A DNA stretch of 13,894 nt from positions 1-13,894 of the forward strand of contig JABDQB010000006.1 of the NCBI GenBank assembly GCA_013042495.1, written 5' to 3'. The DNA is from Gemmatimonadota bacterium (lineage in GTDB: Bacteria; Gemmatimonadota; Gemmatimonadetes; Palauibacterales; Palauibacteraceae). A program made the position numbers and the translations under genes. This document shows positions 6,246-12,602 of this stretch, one piece after another. The notes beneath the pieces were generated by a model. The model ran no database searches and had not been told where the DNA came from. It saw nothing but the letters and a program-made list of their open reading frames with translations. Position 1 is the stretch's first letter. Each line of letters opens with the position of its first letter.

Positions 6246-7115
6246 ATGAGCCCGCACTCCAGGAGCGCAGCACCCCTGTGCTGGGCCCGCGGGGTACTCA
6301 GGCCGGCGACCGAGTTTCGTCCCCACGTTGGCGACCGGGCCTTCCGGTACGGCGACGGGGTGTTCGCCACGCTGCTACTCGAGCAGGGCTTCCTCCTGGA
6401 CGCGGACGCGCATGTGCAGAAGCTGACGGCGTCGGCGGATGCGATCGGTCTCACCGTTCCCGAACCGGTGAGCAGCGCCCCGCAGTTGTGCGAGGTCCTG
6501 AGACTCATGGGCGCCGATGATTCCACGGATGCGGTGGTCCGCATCCAGGTCAGCTGCGAATCCGGGGGACGAGGCTACGACCGCGGCGAATGCGACGCCT
6601 GGGAGCTGGTCGAGCTCCACGCCCTGCCCGGCCCGCGGGTCCTGTCGGTGGCCATCCTCGAGCCGGGCGAGGCGCCGATACCGGCCATGCCGGCGATAAA
6701 GAGCTGCAGCGCGCTGGCTCACGTAACGTGCGCGAGGGCCGCCAGGAGACGAGGAGTGGTCGAGGCCGTGCGTTGCTCCGGAGATCACCTGCTCGAGGCC
6801 TCTTCGTCGAACCTGTTCTGGGAGGCGAATGGAGATCTGTTCACGCCATCCGCGTCACTTCCGCTCTATCCCGGCGTAACCCGGTCGGTCGTGGTTCACG
6901 AGGCTCGGCGATCGGGCTGGACGGTTCACGAGGGGGAGTTCGCCCGGTCGGCTCTCGAACGGGCCGGAGGCGCATTCCTCACGAACGCCGTCCGGGGTGT
7001 CGAGCCGGTCGCCGAACTGGGTGGCATGCGGATGGAATGGGCCGCCGAACTCGAGGCCCTGCGGGCTGCGGTCCAGGCTGCCCGGATCGAGGGCGCGGCG
7101 CCGCTCGCGCCGTGA
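6246..7115 (+). CDS. pabC: Class IV PLP aminotransferase, aminodeoxychorismate-lyase-like
   Basis: 289 aa, fold-type IV PLP enzyme. Visible: DRAFRYGDGVFATLLLEQG (30-48), the family's N-terminal motif; the PLP Lys152 in PAIKSCSALAHVTCARAA (149-166); VVEAVRCSGDHLLEASSSNLF with Glu184 contacting the PLP ring nitrogen; LPLYPGVTRSVV (205-216), the phosphate-cup motif; and TNAVRGVEPVAELGG (246-260). The RGVxPV form with a preceding Asn fits aminodeoxychorismate lyase, which makes p-aminobenzoate for folate, better than branched-chain enzymes (GTAAxVxPV), but D-amino-acid transaminase cannot be excluded. Start ATG at 6246 with a modest GGTGAG upstream; an N-terminal stretch of about 12 residues before CWARGVL is not typical. 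Its stop overlaps the next gene's GTG (GTGA), so the two are coupled. No pabA or pabB is in the window. Confidence 0.8.
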   Translation: MSPHSRSAAPLCWARGVLRPATEFRPHVGDRAFRYGDGVFATLLLEQGFLLDADAHVQKLTASADAIGLTVPEPVSSAPQLCEVLRLMGADDSTDAVVRIQVSCESGGRGYDRGECDAWELVELHALPGPRVLSVAILEPGEAPIPAMPAIKSCSALAHVTCARAARRRGVVEAVRCSGDHLLEASSSNLFWEANGDLFTPSASLPLYPGVTRSVVVHEARRSGWTVHEGEFARSALERAGGAFLTNAVRGVEPVAELGGMRMEWAAELEALRAAVQAARIEGAAPLAP

Positions 7116-7978
7116 GCACCGTACTCACGACCGGGGGCTTCGTGCCGGTGGCCGAAGGCTGCCGGAGGGCGGTCGTCCCCTCGCCGTGGCCGCCGCGCTC
7201 GGTGGCCGTGTTCCTGATCCAATCCGGCGGCTCCTGGCTCGTGGACACGGGCGCCGCGACGCTGGAATCCGTGGAATCCCTGGGAGCCGCGCTCGACGAA
7301 GAGCTCGGGCCGGGAGGCATGCCGGACGGCGTCATCCTCACGCACTCGCACCTGGACCACGCCGGTGGACTCGAGGCCCTCGGGTCCGAGGTCGTGGTAG
7401 CGCATCGGGAGACGGCCGACCTGTACGAGGCCGACGAGAGGACTCCCCACGGCCAGCCGTTCGCGACGGTCGAGGGCGACGCGGGGTCCCTGCCGGATCT
7501 TCCGGGATGGGAGTGGGTGCTGGGCGAGGGACACGCCCCCGGCCATCTCATGCCGTGGCATTCCGCGAGCGGAACCCTGCTCTCGATCGATCAGTTCCTG
7601 CTCGGCCTCAAGACGCCCCTCCGCATCGCCGATCCCGCCGAGGACTCTTTCGGATCGTACATGGCGACCCTGGACCGGGTGGCTTCGCTCGAGCCTGCGG
7701 TCATGCTCTCGAGTCACACCGCTTCGATCGCGGAGCCGGCGGCCTGGCTCGATCGAGAACGTCGCCGCCTCAACAGACAACTGGACCGGGCGCGGCTGGC
7801 CGTGCAGGACGGAGCCCGGACTGCCGAGGAGGTCACCGATAGGACCTACGGCTCGATACCCGGTCCGAGCGCGCGTCAGCTGCTTCTGAGAGAGAAACTG
7901 GCGGTTCTGCGCCACCTGGCCTCGCTGGGGGAAATCAGACGGATCTGGACCGACGGACAGGAGGGTTTCGAGGTCTAG
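7112..7978 (+). CDS. MBL-fold hydrolase with LACTB2-like C-terminal helical domain
   Basis: 288 aa. The start is GTG at 7112, overlapping the pabC-like stop by 4 nt. The N-terminal MBL domain has LVDTGAAT (43-50), the metal motif HSHLDHAGG (78-86), His145 in GHAPGHLMPW, Asp160 in LSIDQFLLG and His202 in SSHTASI: a complete two-metal site. The C-terminal region (about 213-278: RRRLNRQLDRARLAVQDGAR, then TAEEVTDRTYG, then ARQLLLREKLAVLRHLASLG) matches the winged-helix tail of LACTB2/glyoxalase II-like hydrolases (helix, 'T..EI...Y', helix, 'l.HL..L...g.v'). Human LACTB2 is an endoribonuclease; bacterial relatives are mostly uncharacterised thioester or other hydrolases. The partner gene suggests a small-molecule role (inference). 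It ends tail-to-tail with ispG, sharing CTAG. Confidence 0.85.
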   Translation: MSTVLTTGGFVPVAEGCRRAVVPSPWPPRSVAVFLIQSGGSWLVDTGAATLESVESLGAALDEELGPGGMPDGVILTHSHLDHAGGLEALGSEVVVAHRETADLYEADERTPHGQPFATVEGDAGSLPDLPGWEWVLGEGHAPGHLMPWHSASGTLLSIDQFLLGLKTPLRIADPAEDSFGSYMATLDRVASLEPAVMLSSHTASIAEPAAWLDRERRRLNRQLDRARLAVQDGARTAEEVTDRTYGSIPGPSARQLLLREKLAVLRHLASLGEIRRIWTDGQEGFEV

Positions 7979-9234
7979 TTCGAGCCGTACCTCTGATCCA
8001 CGTAGTCCTCGAGGATGGCGATGAACTGGGGCACGATGTCTTCGCCCCGAAGCGTGGAGTGGTGCTCGCCGTTCACGTACACCGGCGCGCTCGGCTCCTC
8101 GAACGACCCCGGCAGCGAGATCCCGATGTCGGCATGGCGTGACTCTCCGGGTCCGTTCACCACACACCCCATCACGGCGACCGAGAGATCCTCCACGCCG
8201 GCATGGCTTTCCTTCCAGGCTGGCATGCGCTCACGCAACCATCCCTCGATGTCCTGGGCCATTTCCTGGAAGAACGTGCTCGTCGTGCGGCCGCAACCCG
8301 GGCAGGCGGTGACCTGCGGCTCGAAGCTCCTCAGCCCGAGCGACTGGAGCAGCTGGCGCGCCACCCGGACTTCCTCGCTCCGGTCTCCGCCCGGCGCCGG
8401 GGTGAGCGACACCCGGATGGTGTCTCCTATCCCCTCGGAGAGGAGTATTCCGATCCCGGCGGAGCTGGCCACCGTCCCCTTGCGGGCCATCCCGGCCTCC
8501 GTGAGGCCCAGGTGCAGGGGATAGTCGGACAGGGGAGCCAGGGCACGGTACACGCGCAGCAAGTCGGGAACAGAGGACACCTTGGCACTCAGGATGATCG
8601 CGTCGTGTGGCAGCCCGATTTCCTCGGCGACCCTCGCTGAGCCCATCGCGCTCTCCACGACGGCCCCGATCATGACCGTGTCCGCGGGGAGCGGTTCGGC
8701 GAGAGCCGCGTTCTCGTCCATCATACGCGTGAGAAGCGCCGCATCGAGCGAGCCCCAGTTCACGCCAATTCGCACCGGCTTCCCGTTCTCGATCGCACAC
8801 TCGACGATGGTCGCGAAGTGGGCGTCCCACTTCTTCGTGCCGACGTTGCCGGGATTGATGCGGAACTTGGAAAGCGCGGCCGCGCACTCCGGGTGCCCGG
8901 GCAGGAGGATGTGCCCGTTGAAATGGAAGTCGCCGATCAGAGGGACCCGGACGCCCATCCCCTCCAGGCGGCTCACGATCCCGGGGACGGCGGCGGCGGC
9001 CGCGGACGTGTTCACCGTGACGCGGACGAGTTCGCTACCCGCTTCCGCCAGTTCCGCGACCTGGCGCACCGTGGCGTCGACGTCAGCCGTGTCGGTATTC
9101 GTCATCGACTGCACCACGACCGGGTGCCTGCTGCCGACCCACACTCCTCCGACGTTGACGCTGGCAGTGCGACGCCTGGCCGAGAGGCCGGACTCCGGAA
9201 CAGCGCAGGGCGGTCTTGACTCGCGGATCTCCAT
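7975..9234 (-). CDS. ispG: 4-hydroxy-3-methylbut-2-enyl diphosphate synthase (flavodoxin/ferredoxin)
   Basis: IspG (GcpE), 419 aa from ATG at 9234. It reduces 2-C-methyl-D-erythritol 2,4-cyclodiphosphate to HMBPP, the penultimate step of the MEP isoprenoid pathway, with a [4Fe-4S] cluster. The TIM-barrel half has VGSRHPVVVQSMTNTDTADV (33-52), LIGDFHFNGHILL and KFRINPGNVG (123-132). The C-terminal half holds the cluster ligands ACPGCGRT (Cys311, Cys314) and VMGCVVNGPGES (Cys357, Glu364). Length fits the short two-domain bacterial form. The frame stays open upstream to 9300, but the extra residues are low-complexity Arg-rich and unlike IspG; the ATG's ribosome binding site is weak (TTGGGGCG). 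The 63 nt between it and the upstream terminator show no clear promoter. The 3' end overlaps the convergent MBL gene by 4 nt with no terminator between them. Confidence 0.96.
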   Translation of the reverse strand: MEIRESRPPCAVPESGLSARRRTASVNVGGVWVGSRHPVVVQSMTNTDTADVDATVRQVAELAEAGSELVRVTVNTSAAAAAVPGIVSRLEGMGVRVPLIGDFHFNGHILLPGHPECAAALSKFRINPGNVGTKKWDAHFATIVECAIENGKPVRIGVNWGSLDAALLTRMMDENAALAEPLPADTVMIGAVVESAMGSARVAEEIGLPHDAIILSAKVSSVPDLLRVYRALAPLSDYPLHLGLTEAGMARKGTVASSAGIGILLSEGIGDTIRVSLTPAPGGDRSEEVRVARQLLQSLGLRSFEPQVTACPGCGRTTSTFFQEMAQDIEGWLRERMPAWKESHAGVEDLSVAVMGCVVNGPGESRHADIGISLPGSFEEPSAPVYVNGEHHSTLRGEDIVPQFIAILEDYVDQRYGSN

Positions 9235-9298
9235 GGCGCCCCAAGCTACCCGTCGGCGGTCCGGCCTACCAGTCGGTCGGAAGCGCCGATCGGGGGAC

Positions 9299-9327
9299 AA
9301 AGAAAAACCCCCGGATCTCTCCGGGGG
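9299..9327 (-). terminator. Intrinsic terminator of the 69-aa gene
   Basis: On the minus strand CCCCCGG and CCGGGGG form a 7-bp stem with an AGAGAT loop, followed by TTTTTCTTT. It lies 75 nt past the stop of the 69-aa gene and ahead of ispG, so the small gene is a single-gene unit. Confidence 0.9.
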
Positions 9328-9402
9328 CCGCGCCCGCCGGTCGGCCCGCGCGGGGGCGGGGCCGACCTACGTTGGGTCCATCGCTTCGCTGTACGTCTTC
9401 GC

Positions 9403-9612
9403 TCACGCTTGGCGGGCGCTGATCTCCTTCCAGAACGCATCGAAACGAGAGTCGAGCAGGCGGTGCCTCTCGCGCCTCATTTCCAGCTCGAAAGCCGAAC
9501 GGTTCGCCTCGACCGCATCCCGGAGCCAGCGTCTGGACAGCACGGGATGCTTCCGTCGGGAACCGACCGCCGTCACTCCAGCCACCTCGTCCTTCTTCCG
9601 GAGCTTGGGCAT
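9403..9612 (-). CDS. Small basic protein of unknown function (69 aa)
   Basis: I do not recognise this family. ATG at 9612 has a strong ribosome binding site (GAGGAGG, 6-nt spacer). The protein opens with a Lys/Arg patch (PKLRKKDEV), then GSRRKHPVLSRRWLRDAVEA (17-36) and a long charged, probably helical C-terminal segment ANRSAFELEMRRERHRLLDS (36-55) ending RFDAFWKEISARQA. It has no Cys, signal peptide or membrane segment; its charge and helices would fit a nucleic-acid or protein-binding accessory factor, but this is not evidence of function. It is transcribed alone, from an NrdR-box-like promoter (9860-9809) through a roughly 210-nt leader to the terminator at 9327-9299. It shares this regulatory design, but no visible sequence similarity, with the 113-aa gene. 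Confidence 0.72.
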   Translation of the reverse strand: MPKLRKKDEVAGVTAVGSRRKHPVLSRRWLRDAVEANRSAFELEMRRERHRLLDSRFDAFWKEISARQA

Positions 9613-9824
9613 CGTCGTCCTCCTCGATCCTGCGCATTGGTTCGTCCGCGGTCGTCAAACGCCCGCGGACCATGCGTGGGGCCGCTCAACTTCGGGTCCT
9701 GCAACGGTTTCCCGGGAAAGAGCCGCGCGCAGCACGGTGGGACTATCCACCGAAGATGCGCCGTTATCCACGTCCAATCCACGAAAATCGTGGGTTTTTC
9801 CACAACAAGCGCAACATCTTGGGG
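9613..9824 (-). other. Structured 5' leader of the 69-aa gene
   Basis: About 212 nt lie between the predicted start site and the ATG. Inverted repeats that can form hairpins in the transcript: GTCCGCGG/CCGCGGAC (9644-9651 and 9663-9670, 11-nt loop), CGGTGG/CCACCG (9735-9752, 6-nt loop) and CCACGA/TCGTGG (9779-9793, 3-nt loop). A short open frame begins within it (to about 9573) but has no ribosome binding site and no protein-like composition. Confidence 0.4.
9743..9804. promoter_or_regulatory. Cluster of four DnaA-box-like 9-mers in helical phase
   Basis: Same-orientation matches to TTWTNCACA: CTATCCACC (9743), TTATCCACG (9764), CAATCCACG (9775) and TTTTCCACA (9796; a full match). The starts are 21, 11 and 21 bp apart, close to whole helical turns. 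They lie just downstream of the NrdR-like promoter of the 69-aa gene. Two of the 9-mers also form arms of hairpin repeats, so the pattern could come from RNA structure instead. Confidence 0.35.
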
Positions 9825-9860
9825 TGCCTATAATGTAAGACCACTAGATGTAGTGGTCAA
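9809..9860 (-). promoter_or_regulatory. Promoter with two NrdR-box-like operators (69-aa gene)
   Basis: Minus-strand -35 TTGACC (9860-9855), 17-bp spacer, -10 TACATT (9837-9832), predicted start near 9825. Plus-strand reading of the operators: GCGCAACATCTTGGGG (9809-9824) and CCACTAGATGTAGTGG (9841-9856, perfect CCACTA/TAGTGG arms), starts 32 bp apart. Both fit the NrdR box aCaCwAtATaTwGtgt. One box occupies the -35/-10 spacer, the other the start site. From the -35 through the first box it matches the 5219-5169 promoter at 18 of 21 positions. Confidence 0.65.
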
Positions 9861-9880
9861 GGTGGGAAGAGCCGGCTGCC

Positions 9881-10366
9881 TCAGCGCTGCACGACGGGAT
9901 CGAAGCCGAGGTACTTCCGCACCAGGCCCATCTGTCCCACGTGATACGCCTCGTGAAAGGCCAGGAAGGCGATTCCACCGAGGGTCGAGCGGTCCTCGGT
10001 GGGAAACTGGGCAGAGGATTCCGCGTCCAGTTCGGCGGGTGACATCTCTGCCAGGAATCCCAGTGTCGCCTCGTGCAGCTCGTCCCACTCGGCCAGCACC
10101 TCGTACAGGGGCGGGTATTCCTTCATCGTCGATACGTCATTGGCGGCGTCGAACAGCGACTGCCACGGATTGGTGCGCTCGTGCCCCGCGAGCTTCAACA
10201 GGTAGAACCTCGCGTCCAGCGCGTGGCACGCGATGAAGGCCAGGCTGTTGGTGTGGTCGTTGGGCCGCCGTTCCGCGGCCGCCTGGTCGACCCCATCGAG
10301 GGCCTTCCGGAAAAGGGCCGCGTTCAGTTCCAAGATCCCCTTGACGGGCTGCATGCGAGTATCCAA
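9881..10366 (-). CDS. DinB-fold (DinB/YfiT-like) metal-binding protein
   Basis: 161 aa from a TTG start at 10366, which has AAGGAG 6 nt upstream; the ATG at 10354 (157 aa) is the alternative but sits 18 nt from that site. The four-helix DinB fold is suggested by KGILELNAALFRKALDGVD, the first metal His in AFIACHALDARFYLLKL, a middle helix LYEVLAEWDELHEATLGFL, and the last helix IAFLAFHEAYHVGQMGLVRK with the HxxxH pair and the typical GQ. The three His form the usual Ni/Zn/Fe site. This superfamily includes bacillithiol and mycothiol S-transferases and many uncharacterised stress-linked proteins; it is unrelated to DNA polymerase IV (dinB). It lies 43 nt after the aminotransferase and is probably cotranscribed with it. 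No terminator is seen after it, so readthrough into the NrdR-like promoter at 9860 is possible. Confidence 0.87.
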   Translation of the reverse strand: MDTRMQPVKGILELNAALFRKALDGVDQAAAERRPNDHTNSLAFIACHALDARFYLLKLAGHERTNPWQSLFDAANDVSTMKEYPPLYEVLAEWDELHEATLGFLAEMSPAELDAESSAQFPTEDRSTLGGIAFLAFHEAYHVGQMGLVRKYLGFDPVVQR

Positions 10367-10409
10367 GACGGTCTCCTTCCGGCTCGCGCCGGATCTGGTG
10401 CGTGTTCTA

Positions 10410-11570
10410 TTACCCGCCCGGCGTCCCAATGGCCCCGAGTCGCTGAACCGCCTCGGCCAGCAGTGCCTCCGTCTTGCAGAAGGCGAAGCGCACGAGGTGG
10501 CGCCCGTCTGCCGGATCCTGGAAGAAGCTGGATCCCGGCACCGAGGCCACTCCGTGTTCGGCCGTCAGCCAGACGGCGAACCGGTCGTCCGGCAGATCGC
10601 TCAGGCCGCTGAAATCGCAGAGGACGTAGTATGAGCCCTCGGGAGGATCGCAGCGGAAGCCCGACTCCTTGAGGCCCGCGATGAGGATGTCGCGCCGCGA
10701 CTGGTAGTGCCGGGCCATGTCCGTGTAGTAGTCGGGCCCCAGGGTATCCATCGCTATGGCCACCGCCTCCTGCAGCGGCGCGGGCGCCCCCACGGTGAGG
10801 AAGTCGTGTACCTTCCGGATCGCCCCGGTGACTATCGGCGGGGCCACGACGGTGCCGACCCGCCAGCCCGTCACGGCGAACGTCTTCGACGCGCCGCTCA
10901 CCGTGATGGTCCGGTCGCGCATGCCATCCAGCGTAGCGATGGGGATGTGGTCGCCCTCGTAGTAGATGTGCTCGTAGATCTCGTCCGTGATCGCGTACGC
11001 GTCGTGCCGCCGGCACAGCTCGGCGATTCCCTCCAGGTCTCGCCGGGGCAGGACCCTGCCGGTGGGGTTGTTCGGCGTGTTGATCACGATCGCGCGCGTC
11101 CGGTCCGAGAACGCCGCCGCCAGGCGATCGAGATCCAGCTCCTCCCTGCCCCCGAGCGGCACGTACACCGGCTCCGCGCCACACAGCAGGGTGTCCCGGT
11201 CGTAGTTCTCGTAGAACGGCTCGAACACGATTACTTCCTCGCCCGGATCCACGACGGCCAACATCACGGAGACCATCGCCTCGGTCGCCCCGCAGGTGAC
11301 GGTGACCTCGGTCTCCGGGTTCACGTCCATCCCGTACCAGTCGTAGTACTTCACGGCGACCGCATCGCGGAGGTGCTTCGAACCCCACGTGATCGCGTAC
11401 TGATTGATGTCGGAGTGGATCGCGCGCGCCGCCTCTTCCTTGAGGAGATCCGGGGCCGGGAAGTCCGGGAAACCCTGTGCCAGGTTGATCGCGTCGTGTT
11501 CCTGGGCCACCCGGGTCATCTCGCGGATCACCGACTCCGTGAAGAGCTGCGTACGGTGAGAGGTATGCAT
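10410..11570 (-). CDS. Class I/II PLP aminotransferase (kynurenine/methionine aminotransferase-like)
   Basis: 386 aa, fold-type I PLP enzyme. INLAQGFPDFPAPDLLKEEA (28-47) and NQYAITWGSKHLRDAVAVKY (56-75) are the substrate-side motifs of the KAT/glutamine transaminase K/YbdL branch. CGATEAM (93-99) holds the phosphate loop, NTPNNPTG (164-171), TDEIYEHI (195-202) with the ring-N Asp196 and Tyr199, SGASKTFAVTGWRVG (225-239) with the PLP Lys229, and RFAFCK with Arg361 for the substrate carboxylate. It probably transfers the amino group of Met, Gln or aromatic amino acids to 2-oxo acids; exact specificity is not readable. ATG start at 11570 has no Shine-Dalgarno, while a good -10 lies so close upstream that the mRNA may be leaderless. 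Followed 43 nt later by the DinB-like gene. Confidence 0.93.
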   Translation of the reverse strand: MHTSHRTQLFTESVIREMTRVAQEHDAINLAQGFPDFPAPDLLKEEAARAIHSDINQYAITWGSKHLRDAVAVKYYDWYGMDVNPETEVTVTCGATEAMVSVMLAVVDPGEEVIVFEPFYENYDRDTLLCGAEPVYVPLGGREELDLDRLAAAFSDRTRAIVINTPNNPTGRVLPRRDLEGIAELCRRHDAYAITDEIYEHIYYEGDHIPIATLDGMRDRTITVSGASKTFAVTGWRVGTVVAPPIVTGAIRKVHDFLTVGAPAPLQEAVAIAMDTLGPDYYTDMARHYQSRRDILIAGLKESGFRCDPPEGSYYVLCDFSGLSDLPDDRFAVWLTAEHGVASVPGSSFFQDPADGRHLVRFAFCKTEALLAEAVQRLGAIGTPGG

Positions 11571-11576
11571 GCGAAG

Positions 11577-11582
11577 ATGATA
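11577..11582 (-). promoter_or_regulatory. -10 element of a possible leaderless promoter
   Basis: Minus-strand TATCAT (5 of 6 to TATAAT) ends 6 nt before the ATG of the aminotransferase, so transcription would begin at or within a base of the start codon. No recognisable -35 is seen 16-18 bp upstream. Confidence 0.35.
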
Positions 11583-11624
11583 CCGTGACCCGGGGTAGCT
11601 GGATAGCGCGCGCGCCCTGCCGTC

Positions 11625-12602
11625 TCAGTACGATCCTCCGCCCGCGCGCAGCAGCAGGGCCATGATGTAGGCCGTGTAGCCGAGCAGGAAGATGACCCCC
11701 GCCATCCGCCCGACCGGGCGCTTCATCCACACGAGTATGCTGAGCATCAGGGCCGAGCCGAGCAGCACCGGAAAGTCGAGCGTGAAGAAGCCGGCGGGAA
11801 CGGAAATCGGCGAGGGCGTGATCGCCGCGGCCAGGCCCATGATCGCCAGGATGTTGAACATGTTGCTCCCGACGATGGTCCCGATCGCCACTTCGGTCCT
11901 CTTCTGCACCGCTGCCATGACGGTGGTCGCCATTTCCGGCAGGGACGTCCCGATCGCCAGTACCGACAGCCCGACGACCGTATCGCTGACGCCGAAGCTG
12001 CTCGCGATCTCGACGGACGAATCGACCACCAGTTTGGCGCCAATTGGAAGAGAAACCGCCCCGACCCCTACGAAGAGCACGATGACCCACATTTTGGTCG
12101 GCAAACCCAGCACCCACTCGAGGGGAGCCTTGAGCTGCGACCGGCGGAAGGATCGCGCCGCCTCGCGGGCCGTGAGCACGTTGACCGCGATCAATCCGGC
12201 CAGCAGGATGAACCCCTGCGTGGGGCCAAGCATGCCGCCCAAGCTCAGGCCCAGCAGAAGCAGCGTCGCGATAATCATGAAGACGCTGTCACGCCGAACG
12301 GAGTGCTCACCGTATGTCAGGGGATAGATCACGGCGGCCGAACCGGCGACCAGCCAGACGTTGGCGATGTTGCTTCCGACCACGTTCCCGAACACGAGGC
12401 CCGGATAACCGCTGATGGTGGCCTGTACCACGACGACCAGCTCCGGCAGCGACGTCCCAAAGGCGACGAGCGTGAGAGCGATGATCATGGGCGGCACGTG
12501 GAACTTGCGTGCCAGGGCCACGGACCCACGCACCAGTAGGTCACCCCCGAATAGCAGATAGATGAGGCCGCTGAAGAGCTGGAGGAACAGGAGCAGGTCC
12601 AT
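11625..12602 (-). CDS. CaCA-family Ca2+/Na+(or H+) antiporter, YrbG-like
   Basis: 325-aa integral membrane protein with about ten hydrophobic segments and the two inverted alpha repeats of the Ca2+/cation antiporter superfamily. Repeat 1: VAFGTSLPELVVVVQA with Glu54, then GNVVGSNIANV with Asn78. Repeat 2: LAIGTSLPEMATTVMA with Glu223, then GTIVGSNMFNIL with Asn247. These paired acidic and Asn residues form the ion sites in NCX_Mj-type exchangers. A basic cytoplasmic loop (about 145-160, REAARSFRRSQLK) separates the halves. Length equals E. coli YrbG (325 aa). It exchanges Ca2+ or a similar cation for Na+ or H+ across the inner membrane; ion choice is not readable. ATG at 12602 overlaps the upstream sensor's stop by 1 nt (TGATG), so the two proteins are probably made together. 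A 54-nt gap separates it from the aminotransferase. Confidence 0.93.
   Translation of the reverse strand: MDLLLFLQLFSGLIYLLFGGDLLVRGSVALARKFHVPPMIIALTLVAFGTSLPELVVVVQATISGYPGLVFGNVVGSNIANVWLVAGSAAVIYPLTYGEHSVRRDSVFMIIATLLLLGLSLGGMLGPTQGFILLAGLIAVNVLTAREAARSFRRSQLKAPLEWVLGLPTKMWVIVLFVGVGAVSLPIGAKLVVDSSVEIASSFGVSDTVVGLSVLAIGTSLPEMATTVMAAVQKRTEVAIGTIVGSNMFNILAIMGLAAAITPSPISVPAGFFTLDFPVLLGSALMLSILVWMKRPVGRMAGVIFLLGYTAYIMALLLRAGGGSY

Noticed and set aside
6926..8167. Long minus-strand open frame (413 aa) opposite the pabC-like and MBL genes
   Set aside because: Shadow frame of GC-rich coding sequence; no recognisable motif, while the opposite strand has complete enzyme motifs.
9234..9300. N-terminal extension of IspG
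   Set aside because: The Arg/Pro-rich residues do not resemble IspG and the frame would begin in the terminator's T-tract region.
9779..9800. Plus-strand terminator (CCACGA/TCGTGG followed by GTTTTT)
   Set aside because: The stem is only 6 bp with a short T-run and no plus-strand gene ends nearby; more likely part of the leader structure or the box cluster.
9573..9803. Short minus-strand frame (MEKPTIFVDWTW...) in the leader of the 69-aa gene
   Set aside because: No ribosome binding site, non-ATG start and composition unlike the neighbouring genes; it overlaps the DnaA-box-like cluster and the 69-aa start.
9829..9834. Perfect plus-strand TATAAT
   Set aside because: There is no -35 at 16-18 bp, and transcription would run antisense into the DinB-like gene with no plus-strand gene beyond. 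It falls in the minus-strand promoter between the two boxes.
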